A program made the position numbers and the translations under genes. This document shows, in pieces, positions 23,277 to 35,500 of a DNA stretch of 64,000 nucleotides; position 1 is the first letter of the stretch, and each line of letters begins with the position of its first letter. The stretch is from positions 3,534,001 to 3,598,000 of the forward strand of contig JAMXDE010000005.1 in NCBI GenBank assembly GCA_026770025.1, written 5' to 3'. The stretch is from Craspedostauros australis (lineage: Eukaryota > Bacillariophyta > Bacillariophyceae > Mastogloiales > Achnanthaceae). The notes beneath the pieces are model-generated. The model saw only the letters and a list, made by a program, of their open reading frames with translations. It did no database searches and was not told the DNA's origin.

Positions 23277-24131
23277 TGCTGTTGCCTCGTCCTTTTCCTG
23301 TTGTTGTTGGTGGTGGTGGTGCTGATGCTACTGATGGAGTTGATGTCACTGTGGATGGTACTGTGATGTTGATGCTATCCAACTGTTGTGGTAATGATGC
23401 AATGAGCACGGTCAACACCGACACTGCTGTTGGAGTGTGCTTGGATTGATGTTGTTGCAAGCTTGCCTGGTGACCCACTGTGCTTGTACGTATCGTGGAT
23501 CTAGCTGCTGCTGACATGATACAGTTGCAAACGATGGCTGCCACGTTGTCATCTCTTTCGCTCTGTCGGCTCGGATCAGTTGATTGGCCGAGTAGCTCAC
23601 GATCATCACATGTGAATACGAGTACTCGCTGTATTCTACTCCGATTTGCGATACTGTATTGGCGAGCCAACATCACTGGGCTAGATCACAGCATACATTC
23701 AGGGATAACCACCATGTTGCCACATGCAGCAGCAACACAACAACGAACAGCTGCATCTGTACCGAACAAGCACTCTCCTCTTGCCATGCCTGTCCACACG
23801 AATTCGCAGCCTCCCACAGACAGTTGCAACTATTATAGTATTCAAATTGAAACAGAATACAACTATACATACATGCAGAAGAGCATTTGTACAAGTGCTG
23901 TTGTTGCAAGCACGCTTGTGTGCCAGGTCTCGCAGTGTGTGGGATGTCCTGCATGGTGCTGTACTGATGGTTCAGCTGGATTGTGCTCCGCGCAGCATCG
24001 GGTGTTGCGAGCGGTGGGTTTTCGGGTGGGCCACATCAAAATGTGGCGTGGATTTGTTGTTATTTGTGATTTGATGGATTTGTCTCACATGGACAACTGA
24101 GAGGAGGCATGCGAAGGAATCGTGTCATCCA
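23277..24131. other. Between transposase and satellite; possible upstream exon
   Basis: A minus-strand open frame from an ATG near 23517 to 23146 reads as Ser/Thr/Pro/Gln-rich protein and overlaps the transposase N-terminal frame. It may supply a first exon. Otherwise nothing was recognised. Confidence 0.3.
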
Positions 24132-24271
24132 CATGGGAAAACGAGCCAGCCGCGTGGGAAAACGAGCCAGCCCCATGGGAGAACGGGCTTGCTCCATGGG
24201 AAAACGAATCGATTCCATGGGAAATCGAGGCTGTCGCATGGGAAATCGAGGCTGTCGCGTGGGAATTTTGA
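24132..24271. repeat. 21-bp satellite, about 6.5 units, CATGGGAAAACGAGCC type
   Basis: Units begin CATGGGA or CGTGGGA at exact 21-base spacing and differ at several inner positions, so both strands stay open and read as 7-residue repeats. Between 24340 and 24500 more CATGGGA words occur in both orientations (TCCCATG), outside the tandem register. Confidence 0.85.
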
Positions 24272-24861
24272 TGCATTGTTTCCCACGGAGTCCAAGACAA
24301 TCGATCGTATAAACTGTACTGCCAGCTACGTACGTCTCAAACACATGGGAAAACGGAACGCTGCGCTCCCATGGGAACACAGAAATATGCCATGCATGAG
24401 GACAAATTTCCCATGGAACGTTATTTTTTCCCATGCGACACTTCTCATTTGGCATGCGTGTCCACATTTTCCCAAACTCACATTTTGCTTCCCACAGCCC
24501 ACCCCTCCGTCGGCGCGCGGGGAAAACTGCCGATGGACGCATCGATGAATGCCAATCTTGGCCTTGAATAGTGTGTGTAGATGTACCAACTGAATTGTTG
24601 ATCGTGTTGCTCACTCGTAGTCTGCCTGGCATCCAAAGTAGGCATCCTGCAGTTTGTATCTGGAAGTGACAGTTGCTGTTGATCGCTGTTTTGAATTAGT
24701 TGACAGGACTGCGGTTTGAAACGAATGAGCAGCAATGACAGCAGCTGATGTGGAGCTTGGCTGATTCGGACAGCACTGCCATCTGAGGGTTGTCTTGTGT
24801 TGCCACTGCGTGTGAGCAGAGCAAAGGTGTAGGCAAGTTGCAAGCCTCACATTTCGAGATC
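24272..24861. other. Scattered CATGGGA words; upstream of the 517-aa gene
   Basis: Contains inverted and direct copies of the satellite core up to about 24500, then the 5' region of the next gene. A minus-strand 190-codon frame across this and the satellite is explained by the repeat and is not called. Confidence 0.35.
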
Positions 24862-26508
24862 ATGGCTCCCACAACACCAGCAGCTGATAATCCGTCACAG
24901 AAACCATACACCGAGTGGAAAGGTACCAGCGACGACGCAGCGTACATCATCGGTGGTCTCTTCCGCAACGAAATCGCCCCCAACTTCAAACAGTTCATCA
25001 CCAACCATCCTGACTGGATCCAGGCACCACCAGGCAAGAACTACAACCGCAACAACCTGCGTGGCAACTTCAGAAGCTGCATCAATCGTCTCAAGCTCCA
25101 CAGGGAAGGGAAGAATCAGCGTAAGTACACGAGTTGGATTGCTGTGTCACGAGCATGCCTGATCAAACTCACATGCTGCTGCTGCTGCTACTACTGCTTC
25201 CATTCTTGTTCAGGCCTGCCAACTGACTTCAAACGCCGAGCTGGCCTCCCTGCTACACCAGACAGGAACAGGGACATCACAGCAACAGAGCGCAGTGGCT
25301 TGGCCATTCAACCAGGCGACGCATTTGGAGAGAGCGACGACGACGACGACGAGAGCTTCGTTGACAACAATCACGAAAGTGATATCAGCTTGGAGAGCAT
25401 CGATCTCAATAGTGGCACCACCAGCACCACTACCAACAACAACAACAACAACAACAGCAACAATAACAATAACAACAACGCAGACCTCACTCCAGGGCAT
25501 CTCACAACTCTTGGAAGTCCCATCTCTGAGGCATCCTTTGAACCAGATCCTCAAGCCAGCACACAGATCGCAGCAGCCAGATCCGTTCATTCTCCTGTTG
25601 TTCGTTTTTCTGAGACGCTCGTTGACACCTCTTCGGTGACAGCGCCACCACAAGCCAATCCATCCAACAAGCGCGCGCGTTTCGAGGAGGACCATCGCGA
25701 CACAACCACCACCACCAACACCAGCCAACCAGCGAACACCAGCGAACACGAATTGGAGGCAAGGAAGATTGATTTTGGCGAAGTCGGCGAATTGACAAAA
25801 AGTATGAAGAAGATGACCGTCAACCCATTGGGCCAGGAATTCAAGGCCCTCGTCTTGGGGGGCCTGCATCTTATCCCCATCAGTGTGGACGAACCAACCA
25901 AAACTGCGAATCAAGCTGATCAGCGTCGTGGCTTTTCAATCCACTACCACTGCCCGTACCTCATGCACTGGGAGAATGTGGCATTCCAAATTGTGGAGGA
26001 GAGTGCACGGCAATTCTTGGAGCTCTCCCTCAAGGTCGATGTGCGATTTTTCGATGCAGCAACTTACTTGCCACAGACAGATGAGAACACACAGGACAGC
26101 AAGCATGAAGTGGCCAAGATGTTCTCCAAGGAGCAGGCTGGAGTGCAGTTGTACTATGACAAATTGTTTGAAGCAGCAAGCACGGACTTCCCTGTGTCTG
26201 ATGGCTTCATGTTTGTCAAGGTGCGCAAACTGTTCCCGTCCAAGGTGGTACCGAACTTCGTTGACCGCTTCGAGCAATACAAAGATGTTGCGCATGACGA
26301 AGATCCGCTCGAGTGCACTGAGATCAACACAAACTTTGGATACAACGTGAAGACCGAAGGCGACGATACTGATCCAGTGTCTTTTGTCATGAACACTGCA
26401 ACTGTGTTGTGCCCCAAACAACAGAACTCTGCCACCTCTCCGACCCCGAAGAGAAACACCAAACGCTCACTCAGACGCCCAAAGGCAACAACCCCAATGG
26501 CACCTTAA
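24862..26508 (+). CDS. Unrecognised 517-aa protein, possibly transposon-associated
   Basis: Two exons, 24862-25120 and 25214-26508, with a 93-nt intron (CAGC|GTAAGT ... TTCAG|GC, phase 1). I do not recognise the family. Residues 1-100 form a compact, probably folded region: YTEWKGTSDDAAYIIGGLF, FKQFITNHPDW, NNLRGNFRSCINRLKLHREGK, LPTDFKRRAGLP. The HP...N..RxxFRxxxxRLK pattern recalls a small basic domain seen in stramenopile transposon-linked proteins, but that is memory-based inference. Residues about 115-310 are acidic then Asn/Thr/Ser-rich with a CAA/AAC microsatellite (25430-25480). Residues about 315-500 look folded again (FSIHYHCPYLMHWENVAFQI, LKVDVRFFDAATYLP, FPVSDGFMFVKVRKLFPSK). The tail is basic. 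It lies opposite and 1.6 kb from the transposase, so it may be its partner protein or an unrelated host gene. Confidence 0.7.
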   Translation: MAPTTPAADNPSQKPYTEWKGTSDDAAYIIGGLFRNEIAPNFKQFITNHPDWIQAPPGKNYNRNNLRGNFRSCINRLKLHREGKNQRKYTSWIAVSRACLIKLTCCCCCYYCFHSCSGLPTDFKRRAGLPATPDRNRDITATERSGLAIQPGDAFGESDDDDDESFVDNNHESDISLESIDLNSGTTSTTTNNNNNNNSNNNNNNNADLTPGHLTTLGSPISEASFEPDPQASTQIAAARSVHSPVVRFSETLVDTSSVTAPPQANPSNKRARFEEDHRDTTTTTNTSQPANTSEHELEARKIDFGEVGELTKSMKKMTVNPLGQEFKALVLGGLHLIPISVDEPTKTANQADQRRGFSIHYHCPYLMHWENVAFQIVEESARQFLELSLKVDVRFFDAATYLPQTDENTQDSKHEVAKMFSKEQAGVQLYYDKLFEAASTDFPVSDGFMFVKVRKLFPSKVVPNFVDRFEQYKDVAHDEDPLECTEINTNFGYNVKTEGDDTDPVSFVMNTATVLCPKQQNSATSPTPKRNTKRSLRRPKATTPMAP

Positions 26509-28150
26509 TTACTCCACACATCAATAGTCCCACACAAGTCAATCAACCACAACACGAACAAATGCACACTTAATCAGCAAAACCAACACAGTTGCCAACA
26601 ACACAGGAGTGGTGCTTCTCGGGTTTGTGAGTTGCTTCGCTCTTCGCACTCCAACACTGGTTGCCCCGGTCATGCTATTCAGTCCAAGCCACCGTAGCGT
26701 ACGTGTTTCGTTTCAGCTTGTTTTCCGACCTATGGTAATTTTTGTTTTTTACCGTTGCTCCCTGGGCGCAAAACTGGTGGTTGCATGAGCCAGACGACTG
26801 TTTCACAAACGGAAGGTGGTCGTAGTGAGCAAGAACAATTCTCCTGCTGCCAATTCAGTGGTTCTTGTAAGCCCCGTGCTGGGTACCATCGTGTTTTCTG
26901 TAAGCCCCATGCTGGGTACCATCATGTTTTCCTGAAGGTGAAAAATAGGAAAACACTACTTTCTTAGATGGCGATGTACCGTGTTGTCAACTAGGGTTAG
27001 ACATATTTAGCTACATGTCTACGACACCAATACTGGCTGGCTTGTCCTCAACGCGGACAAAAAGCATGACGTCATTGACGGTCGATGACAGACCGAAATT
27101 GTATTCAATGGTGTGGATGGTGATGTCGTGACAGGTCCGGTGACAGGTCCGGTGTCACGCTGTTGGTGATTTGGCTCCTTTGGGTGTTTCCTCCTCCCGG
27201 TGTTGTGTCAAGCAGCAAAGCATTGGTGGTGCCATCCCTACATGTCGGCCACACCAGCCACACGTGTGAATGCTACACAACATAATATTATGTAATGTAA
27301 TGGAGGGCAGTGACTTATCCTTTGCTATGCACAACAAAATACAATACTAAATAGTACTTGGCTTAGTTTGTGAATATTCTACAAAGTCCTGTGCAACCTG
27401 CTTTGTTCCCCTTGGACATGGGATGCCATGATCATCTGCTGAGCTGTTGACATGGTGCAGAAAGAGACTGGTGACAGTAGTGTTGTTATCCTTGTTGTTT
27501 CTTGCATCGTGATTCAAGTGCTTGTGGATTCAATACCACTGAAACAAGAAGTATAGAGGGGGAGCAGATGAGCAACGGTTCGAAGCCAATGATGGCCATT
27601 GGCAACGACGAGCAGAGAGGAGGTCCAAACACACAGGCAGGGAATAGACCTGAAGCAAGGACAAGGCTGTACTATAGAGTAGGTATATGGAGGGAAGGCA
27701 GCATGTGCTGATTGAGACGTGGACGAAGCTGAACGTCCTGGACCATGAACAGCAGCAGACCAAGAACAAGGCATGATGCAGGTCAAGTTAAGGGTGAGTG
27801 CAAAGGTTGAATTGGGGTGTACCCACTGTGGGTAGCATGGAGCCTGCAACCCGCTCACCACCATATGTATTCTTCTCCACATGGATTCCATTGGTCCAAA
27901 GCCCAGACAAAGCAGCAGCCTCGGCATGCCCACCGCCACCACGCAATCCTCAACATTTCGTTACAAGTAACCGCCTCACCCACGTGAAATGTGAGTGTGT
28001 CGATGATAGACACGACTGGACAGCATGTCGAAACACGACTGACGATTCCGAACCCATTTGCCCTCCACCGTCCGCACGCTTGACGCTTTTAGGCAAAGTC
28101 TAATGCGAAAAATATAACTTTGTAACTACAAGGTTCAGGAGTCTATAACT
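26509..28150. other. 1.6 kb without a recognised gene
   Basis: Short unsupported open frames only, apart from the 33-bp tandem duplication at 26866-26931 and a doubled ACAGGTCCGGTG near 27131. Confidence 0.35.
26866..26931. repeat. Tandem duplication of a 33-bp unit
   Basis: Two adjacent copies beginning TGTAAGCCCC and ending GTTTTC, differing at two positions by eye. Confidence 0.8.
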
Positions 28151-28545
28151 TCACGCACACCCAATAAAGCATAACAGGATGAATTCAGTGCTAAAACATC
28201 GCATCATAACGAAGTTACAATCGTATCCTGAATGGGTCTTATGCTCACGCTGGGTCCACACAGCAAACAACTCGAGTCTGTTGTCTATTTGGCGTTGGAG
28301 AATCACACACAGAGCCTCGAATGGGTAGGTGCACATGGCACTGGTGGCCATGGCGAACAGTGTCGCTCGTGGTCTTCAAGTTCTTGATTCGGCAGTTCAT
28401 GCGCTCGTGTCGGCAACGAGCGCGGCTCTTGAACTTCGCACCATCTTTTCGCAAAAAATCCTGTTCTTGGGCCTGCACACCAATCGCCAACCCACACACA
28501 AACAGCTCAAGCAAGTCCCGCGACCTGTGTGCTTCCATCAAAAAA
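28151..28545 (-). pseudogene. Decayed DDE transposase C-terminus
   Basis: On the minus strand one frame (28550 to about 28330) reads RARCRHERMNCRIKNLK..DTVRHG, the catalytic-Glu helix and FRHG turn of DDE_Tnp_4-type transposases. A second frame then continues with FEALCVILQRQIDNRLELFAV, the usual next segment. At least one frameshift separates them and the upstream part is missing, ending at the right-hand minisatellite. It is related to, but clearly different from, the transposase at 22065-23276. Confidence 0.65.
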
Positions 28546-28650
28546 TGCACTTGGAGTTCAAAAAATGCAGTTGAAGTGCATTAAATGCATTTGAAGTGCA
28601 TTAAATGCAATTGAAGTGCATTAAATGCATTTGGAATGAATTAAATGCAC
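28546..28650. repeat. TGCA-rich palindromic minisatellite, right copy
   Basis: About five units of the same family and orientation as 21652-21809. It truncates the decayed transposase on the minus strand. Confidence 0.8.
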
Positions 28651-29154
28651 TTTCAGTTGTGCATCAGATTGATTCGTGACTTAAACAACTACAGTCACAA
28701 CGGCGGTCATTGGACACTAATAGACGATCTCGTTAAATATGATACTTAACGATACGACATCTACCGGTCATTTTCAGCGAATGCAACGACACAGATTGTG
28801 TAGGCAAGACTAATTCGATTAAACAGTCTCGATTCATCTCTCTGGTCAAATGAGTCAAACAACGCACGTTTCAATGGACTTGCCGGGTGTCCCCGGTTCT
28901 TTCAGGAGGCTAATAAATCGAATATAGAATACAAGCACTCCATTGAACAAAATCAAAAATTAAAATGTATCCCTTGATACATTATCGTGTTGCGAAGGAG
29001 AGCAGTACGAGCTAGGGGTTTCCATCCCTTCCATGTGGCACTTTCAGGTTTGTTTCTCCTTGCGTTCGACGATGGCCATGATGCACTCATGCATTCAATC
29101 GTCTAAACACGGCTCTCCCAGCCCGATCATGTGATGGGACAGGCCTTGCTGCCT
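28651..29154. other. Intergenic, 3' of receptor gene A
   Basis: AT-rich with no recognised gene. Probably transposon border and receptor 3' UTR. Confidence 0.35.
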
Positions 29155-31154
29155 TCACCTGTCGCCGCTGACGCCTTTTGACGATGAGCATACAGGGTCT
29201 CCTCGTGATTGTGCGAAGTGGATGACGGGGGCGATGCTGGGATCGTCCTCTGCTGCTATTTCCCCGTGCTGTGCTTCTCCGGTGCTGCTGGTCTGGGAAT
29301 GGCTGGCGCTCCCAGCATTCTCGTTGGTGGTCGGATTATCATGGCTGCAGTTGCTGTGGTTGCCGCAACGGCTGCGGCCGCTTTGATCGTGACTTAGAAC
29401 ACTTCCATGGCTATCATCGCCGCGCCATCTCGTCCTCACGACATCGTTGCTGTTGATGTCTGTATTGGACAGGCCGGTCATTCCGACTCTCACAGCATTG
29501 GAATGCGAACCATGGCTCTCTGTGCTCCTGTTCCGGCGCGGTTGCGACACTTGCGCATGCTGAATTGGGCGCCGCTCCGATTTGCTCGGTGGGTTACGTT
29601 TTCCAACCGCACATCGGAATACGTACCACCTTGATTCATCAGGCAAGGCCGTCCGCCAGAGTCGGTAGCGAGGTGAGATGAAGACCAGAAAGTTGAACCA
29701 TCCCTGCAATGGAAATAGCGTGTACATGGCAATTTGGAAAGGGAATCTCTGCAATGTCGTCTCGTCTCCATTAGCGTCGACCAACTCGTGCATGATCTGG
29801 CATAGCAGCGGCCATATGAATAAATTAGCATACACCCTATTGTTGTTGTTGTTGTTGTCGATGATGGTGGTGGTAACGGTGGTGATAATATAACCGGCAT
29901 TTGTCACAATACGCAACAAGGAATGTTAGCAACAGCATCGCATTGATCGCAAATGAAGCATATGTACTGGTAGCATGACATCGTGGCAGCCATGACACCA
30001 AATCAGATTTCAACTTACAGAGCATACATGATGCATTGCCATGAAACCTCTCGTATTCTTTGCTGATGGCGTTCATCCATGTTGAGGCGCGCTTTGGTGA
30101 CTGTTAGAGTGGAAGATTGGCGCTGGCAATCATTCTGCCAGTTTGATGCAAGGGACTTGGATGACGACGACACGCCATGGATCTGCGCGTCGTGCTCTTG
30201 GCCGTCGGTTTCTTCCGCCGAGGAGTCTCGTGGATGTTTCTCGTGCTGCTTGTCATGCTGATTGTCATGCTGCTTGTCATGTTGGCCATCATTGTGCTGG
30301 CTGCTGTGCTTGGAAGTAAAGTGGACGGCATGGTTCGTGCCAACATCGCAGCGTCCGTCACTGTCGCAGTCATCTTCGACACCTGTTTGCTCCTTAAAAT
30401 TATGCTTGGCGCTCTGATGCAATGTTTTACTGACCTTCCTGTACACAAGGAAGGTTGCAAGGAAGCCAGCACATGATAGGCAACACAGCAAGCTGATTGC
30501 CACACGCCCCAGCGTCTTCGCTGTGCCGCCTCCTCTTTCGCAGGGCACAGCGTCTCCAACGTCAGGCTCGGTACGGTGAGGATCAGTTGTGGTGTTGCCA
30601 TCATCGATGCTGCTGACATCATCTCCTCTGCCGACGTTGGTGGAACAGCCGTTGGGGTACTCCACGAGGAAGCAAATGCCACCAAATTCCCAGTAGTTGA
30701 TGGATTGCGTGGCCAAAGCCACAGTTTGCAGGATCATCGCCGTGAGCGCGGCTGCAATGTGCACCGCCCTTTCCACCCTCCGTGCGATCTTCTCCTCTGA
30801 CCATCCGAAGTGTATCTGAAAGCAGAAGTTGATGGAGATGAAAGCGCTGTAGACGGCCACCCAGCCCGTCAAAACAGAAACGAGGAAAGAGATCACAGAG
30901 CAGCTGGTCTGGTTGCCCACCACGGATGGAAATGGCGCATCGTCCGTGGGCACCACGAACGGGTGGATGACGTTGAGCGTGGAGAGGCAGATGTCGCCGA
31001 TGGAGAGAAGGAACAGCGTGCGATGATGGACCTTGGCCTTGAGGTCTCCGATGACATGGCAGAGGATGAGAGATGATCCTGTGAGGGAAAGGGTGGCGCT
31101 GATCGCGCTGATGGTCGCCAGGATGATGAACTGGGCATGCGTTTGCTGAGTCAT
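29155..31154 (-). CDS. Seven-transmembrane GPCR-like receptor A
   Basis: Two exons, 31154-30019 and 29836-29155, give 605 aa. The intron is GCTCT|GTAAGT ... ACAATAG|GGTG, phase 2, 182 nt. Seven hydrophobic segments are visible: TM1 FIILATISAISATLSLTG, TM2 LFLLSIGDICLSTLNVI, TM3 near SVLTGWVAVYSAFISINF, TM4 near AAALTAMILQTVALA, TM5 AISLLCCLSCAGFLATFLVY, TM6 across the splice (QCIMYAL + VYANLFIWPLLC), and TM7 FPLQGWFNFLVFISPRYRLW. A Cys before TM3 and one in the second outer loop could form the usual disulphide. Loop 3 is very long and His/Asp/Gln-rich (HDKQHDNQHDKQHEKH). The plan and the TM7 PLQG.FNFLVF motif place it with the cAMP-receptor-like/secretin-like GPCRs expanded in stramenopiles. 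The ligand is unknown. It is the most diverged of three local paralogues. Confidence 0.85.
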
Positions 31155-32507
31155 GATGGCACGATGGCGCGATGGGCTGTTTGTCTCTGGCTATACCTGG
31201 CTTTCCCTTCGACTCTGACCTATCTTGGGCTGTGTTGAGCAGCGTCGAGCAGCGTCGAGCGAAGGCAGGTTGTGGTGGGTGTATGGCCCGTGTACTCGAA
31301 AGGCGCAGGGTATGTACATACCATCATATAATATTATAATAGATCGCATGGTATGAGTGCGATACGACCTACTGATCACATCGGCAACGCAGACACTCAT
31401 GGAGAAAGAAGGATTGCGCGACAACCCAGGTGCGAGGCTCTTCATGACGTGGACGTGGATGTCGAAGTTGAAGCTGCCGAAGTTGATGTTGGCGTTTGGC
31501 CTTGCATCGATGGAGGTGCTGCCAAGGCATACACTTGCGACCCACAAACAGGAGCGCGAGCACGAGTACGTCAAGGGAGAGAGAATGCGCAAGTGTCGGG
31601 ATGTTCGCATGGGTACAACCACCGCTGTGTGCCATGGTGAGGACCCTTGTTCGCCTTTGCCCTTGTCAATGGGATACTTCTTGCTGCGCGCAGGATTCCT
31701 CTGCCCTGCCCAAACCCGCTCGCAAAAGAGACAGAAGAGAAGCAATTTTGACGACATAACTACCGCTTGTGTGTCTGCAAACGACCAAGAGAGATGATGC
31801 GAGTTCCATTGTTGCGGCTCGTATTGGGGAGAATTAATCATCGAAGTGAAGCAAATAAATAACACTGACATCTTGCCGCAGAGTCCTTTGCTCCATTCCA
31901 CGAGCTGCAAGAAATCACTTTGCGACAACAGGGGTGGAATGGGCTTGGGTGGATGCGACGACACAGGCTTTTCTCCCTGTGACATAGCCTTGACAGAATC
32001 TCTTGTCTCTTTGTGAATGTTTCACGCACGCGGATCAACATCGACAGCGAAACAGTACAGTAATACCGCCGCACGCAATCGTTTTCGCGCCACGAGACGA
32101 AGCTGCAGCCATTGGTGTTGGTCGGTCGCGGATCGGAGTTAGCGAAGATCGCGTCGCCATCTTCGGTGCAAGGTGGAGAGACAGATCTCATGTGGCGACA
32201 GCAGGCGCATCACGCGCATCACGCGCATCACAAGTTGCACAAGCTGCGGCAAGCGCAACAGGTATTATATGACCTATTATACTATATCAACTGCTCTATT
32301 ATGTTATTATATTCTGTTGTGCTGTGCATCAACCCTTGGCATGGCACCCCCGTGAATGGTTAGCGTACGAGCTACTCGTATGGCACGGCACCAACAGCAT
32401 GGCTTTCCATACTTTCTCGAGTGCTTCGGACATGCGGTTCCATGCTGCCAGCTTCTTCCGCATCATTCTCATCGAGCAGCGAATTCTCTCTTTCGTTTCA
32501 TTTCGGA
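31155..32507. other. Between receptor genes A and B
   Basis: Holds the 5' region of gene A and the 3' side of gene B. A minus-strand frame (31985-31191) has no family signature. From 32059 onward the sequence is part of the segmental duplication. A (CATCACGCG)n run lies at about 32206-32235. Confidence 0.35.
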
Positions 32508-35500
32508 TCATGTGATGGAGCGGGGATTGCTGCTCTCGTCTGGCGATACAGGTGCCTGGAAGCGGCGAACGTGGATGATCTCCTCGCGGTTGTTCGAGAT
32601 GGATGACACTGTGGTCATGGATATCGGGGTCATGCTGGGGTCGTTCGCGGTCAATGTCGCAACCCGGTGTGGTTGTTGCTCCCTGAGCCTGTTCTGTGCG
32701 TTCCCGCCATTTCCGTGGCTGTTGCTTTGACGGCTTCGGCGATGGCGGTTGTAGTCATGCCATCTCATGCCCATGCCGCTGTTTGCGCTTGCATTCGATA
32801 GGTCTGTCATCCCAACTCTTGAAACATCTGGGCGCGAAGGATGATGCTCTTCGTTCCTGTACAGATGTCGCAGCTGCTCCTTCGACTGTTGGCGCTGGCT
32901 GGATCTCTTTGGTGGTCTTTCCTTGCCGACCGCGCGCCGGAATACATACCACATGGATTCTTCCGGCAAAGCCGTCCGCCAGAGGCGGTAGCGGGGTGAG
33001 ATGAACACGAGAAAGTTGAGACATCCCTGCAATGGGAATAACAGGTAAATGGCCACCTGGAGGATGAATATCTGCGGCTCCCCATACCTCCCATCCATGT
33101 CGACGAACTCGTACAGGAGCTGGAATAGTAATGGCCACACGAATGAGTTTGCGTACACCCTGTTGATGGCCGTTGTGGTGATGATCACGGATGTGGCCAT
33201 GATGAGGTTGATGATGGCGATGGTGTTCATTGGTGTTCATTGGTGGATGTTCGCACGGTAATGGATATGGAGTAAAATAGAGTAAATGAATGTGAATGTG
33301 AATACACGTGGATAGTATTGCGACAGCGTCAATTGAAGCAGGCGAAACAAATGAAAGAGACAGTTAGTGTTTGAGGTGGACTGATCGACACGACTTTGCA
33401 TGATTTGTGGCTGCGTTTCAACAGAGGGGACGATGCAACACAAGAGATCTGAACTTACAGAGCATACATGATGCATTGCCATGAAACCTCCCGTATTCTC
33501 CGCCGATGGCGTTCATCCATGTCTGGGCGTGCCTTGGTTGCTGTCGCATTGGAAGATTGGCGCTGACGATCTTTCCTCCGGTCTGCTGCTGGAGATCTGG
33601 ACGATGATGGCACGCCATTGATCTTCGTGTCGTGCTCTTGGCCGTCGGTCTCCTCCGCCAAGGATTCTTGCAGATGCTGCTCATAATTCTGCCCATAACG
33701 CTTGACATGGCAACTGTCTTTATGATTGTTGCTGTGAATGTTGCCGTGAATGTTCTCATCGACTTCGCAGCCTTCTTCGCTGTTGCTTCCATCGTTGGCA
33801 CCTGTGTGATTGTCCATAATTCGACCCGATAAATTGGTCCGGGAAGACGTTGTCATGTTGGTGCTGGTGGCGCCTCTTGCACGATTCGAAGATGAGGAGA
33901 AGCTGTGCTTGGCGCTCTGTTGCAAGGTGTTGCGGACCTTCCTGTACACCAGGAAGGTTGCTAGGAAGCCGGCACATGAGTGGCAGAACAGCAGGGCGAT
34001 TGCGGCGCGTCCTATGCTCCTAGCTGCCTCGCCTCCTCTTTGGCACAGGACGACGTCGCCAACGTATTCGTCGTCGCCGTGCAGCAGCTCTGAGGTTGAG
34101 TTTGTGGAGACGTTGGTCGAGCAGCCGTTGGGGTACTCCACGAGGAAGCAAATGCCACCGAATTCCCAGTAGTTGATGGATTGCGTGGCCAAAGCCATAG
34201 TTTGCAGGACTGTGGCCGTGAGTATGGCTCCAATGTGCGCCAACCACTCCACCTTCCGCGCGATCTTCTCCTCTGACCATTCGAAGTGTATCTGAAAGCA
34301 GAAGTTGATGGAAATGAAAGCGCTGTAGGCGGACACCCAGCCCACGAGACATGTAACGAAGAATCCCATCGTTGAGCAGCTGGTCTGGTTGCCCACCACT
34401 GACGGGAAGGGCGCGGCGTCTGTGGGCACCATGAACGGATGGATGATGTTGAGTGTGGAGAGGCAGATGTCGCCGATGGAGAGAAGGAACAGCGTGCGAT
34501 GATGGACCTTGGCCTTGAGGTCTCCGATGACATGGTAGAGGATGAGAGATGATCCTGTGAGGGAAAGGGTGGCGCTGATCGCGCAGATGGTCGTCAGGAT
34601 GATGAACTGGACGTTTGTCAGATCACCCATGATTGTGTGGCGAGAAGTACGAAGTAGAATACGACAATGGTATGACAATGGTACGACAATGGTACGACAA
34701 TGGTACTGCTATGGTACTTGCTATGGTGGGCGTGTGTGAGTGCGAGTGCGAGTGCGAGTGCCTCACTCGTCTGATGTTGCGCAGAGCGAGATAATGTGCT
34801 CAATGACTGCGTTCCCTGTGGCCGACGATGTATTGGCAATGTGTAGTCGTACGACTAGTAGTATGGTACGACTAGTAGTATAACAGCTCGTGCTGACGCA
34901 ATCCCTCTCTGGAGTAGTAGTAGAATAGGTAAGATCTACACGTATTGGCTGTGAGCCGCGACGTCCAGCGGCGACCATGCGTTGTTGAGAGATGTCGGCA
35001 AATGAGCAGGAGCACTGGGATGCATCGTCGTTCTTCCCTTTTGCTGTTTCTTGTTTCTCTGTTGTGGTCTGATCTGTTCTGATCTGATCTGATCTGACAT
35101 GATGCGCTGTGGTCTTCAGTGCTGTTGTCTTCTGACATGCTGTTGTCTTCTGACATGCTGTTGTCTTCTGACATGCTGTGGTGTGATGTGATGTGACGTG
35201 GGGGTGCTACGACTACGACCACAACCATGACGATGATCTTGTGCTGTGATACAAAGCAGGCAGCGTGAAGTCTTCCCGCCCTTCTCCTTCTCCGCCTACG
35301 TCTCTCTTTGTTGCCCTCTCTGTGCGATCTTCCATGCGCGAAGGGCCTAACATGCGAACCCCAAGGGCTCCAAACATCCGCTTTGCCAAGTTGCGGACTT
35401 GCACGTTGTACCGACACCGATGGAGTTGCCAAGATAGAATCTCCCTCGCCCTTGTTCTGTTTTCTGTCACAGCCAGGCAAACATCATGGGTTGGTCGGAA

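Larger units (their letters stand above)
21652..28650. mobile_element. Candidate DNA-transposon region between the two minisatellites
   Basis: About 7 kb holding a two-exon DDE transposase, an unrecognised 517-aa protein on the other strand, a 21-bp satellite and a decayed second transposase fragment, bounded by matching minisatellites. Whether this is one element, or two elements plus repeats, cannot be decided by eye. I found no clear terminal inverted repeat or target duplication. Confidence 0.35.

Noticed and set aside
24060-24632. 190-codon minus-strand frame over the CATGGGA satellite
   Set aside because: Its length is explained by a 21-base repeat that cannot introduce stops once open.
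27560-27600. GGTTCGA-like T-loop word suggesting a tRNA
   Set aside because: No acceptor stem or anticodon arm could be paired around it.
31191-31985. 264-codon minus-strand frame between receptors A and B
   Set aside because: No recognisable domain, no related reading in the duplicated regions, composition like untranslated DNA.
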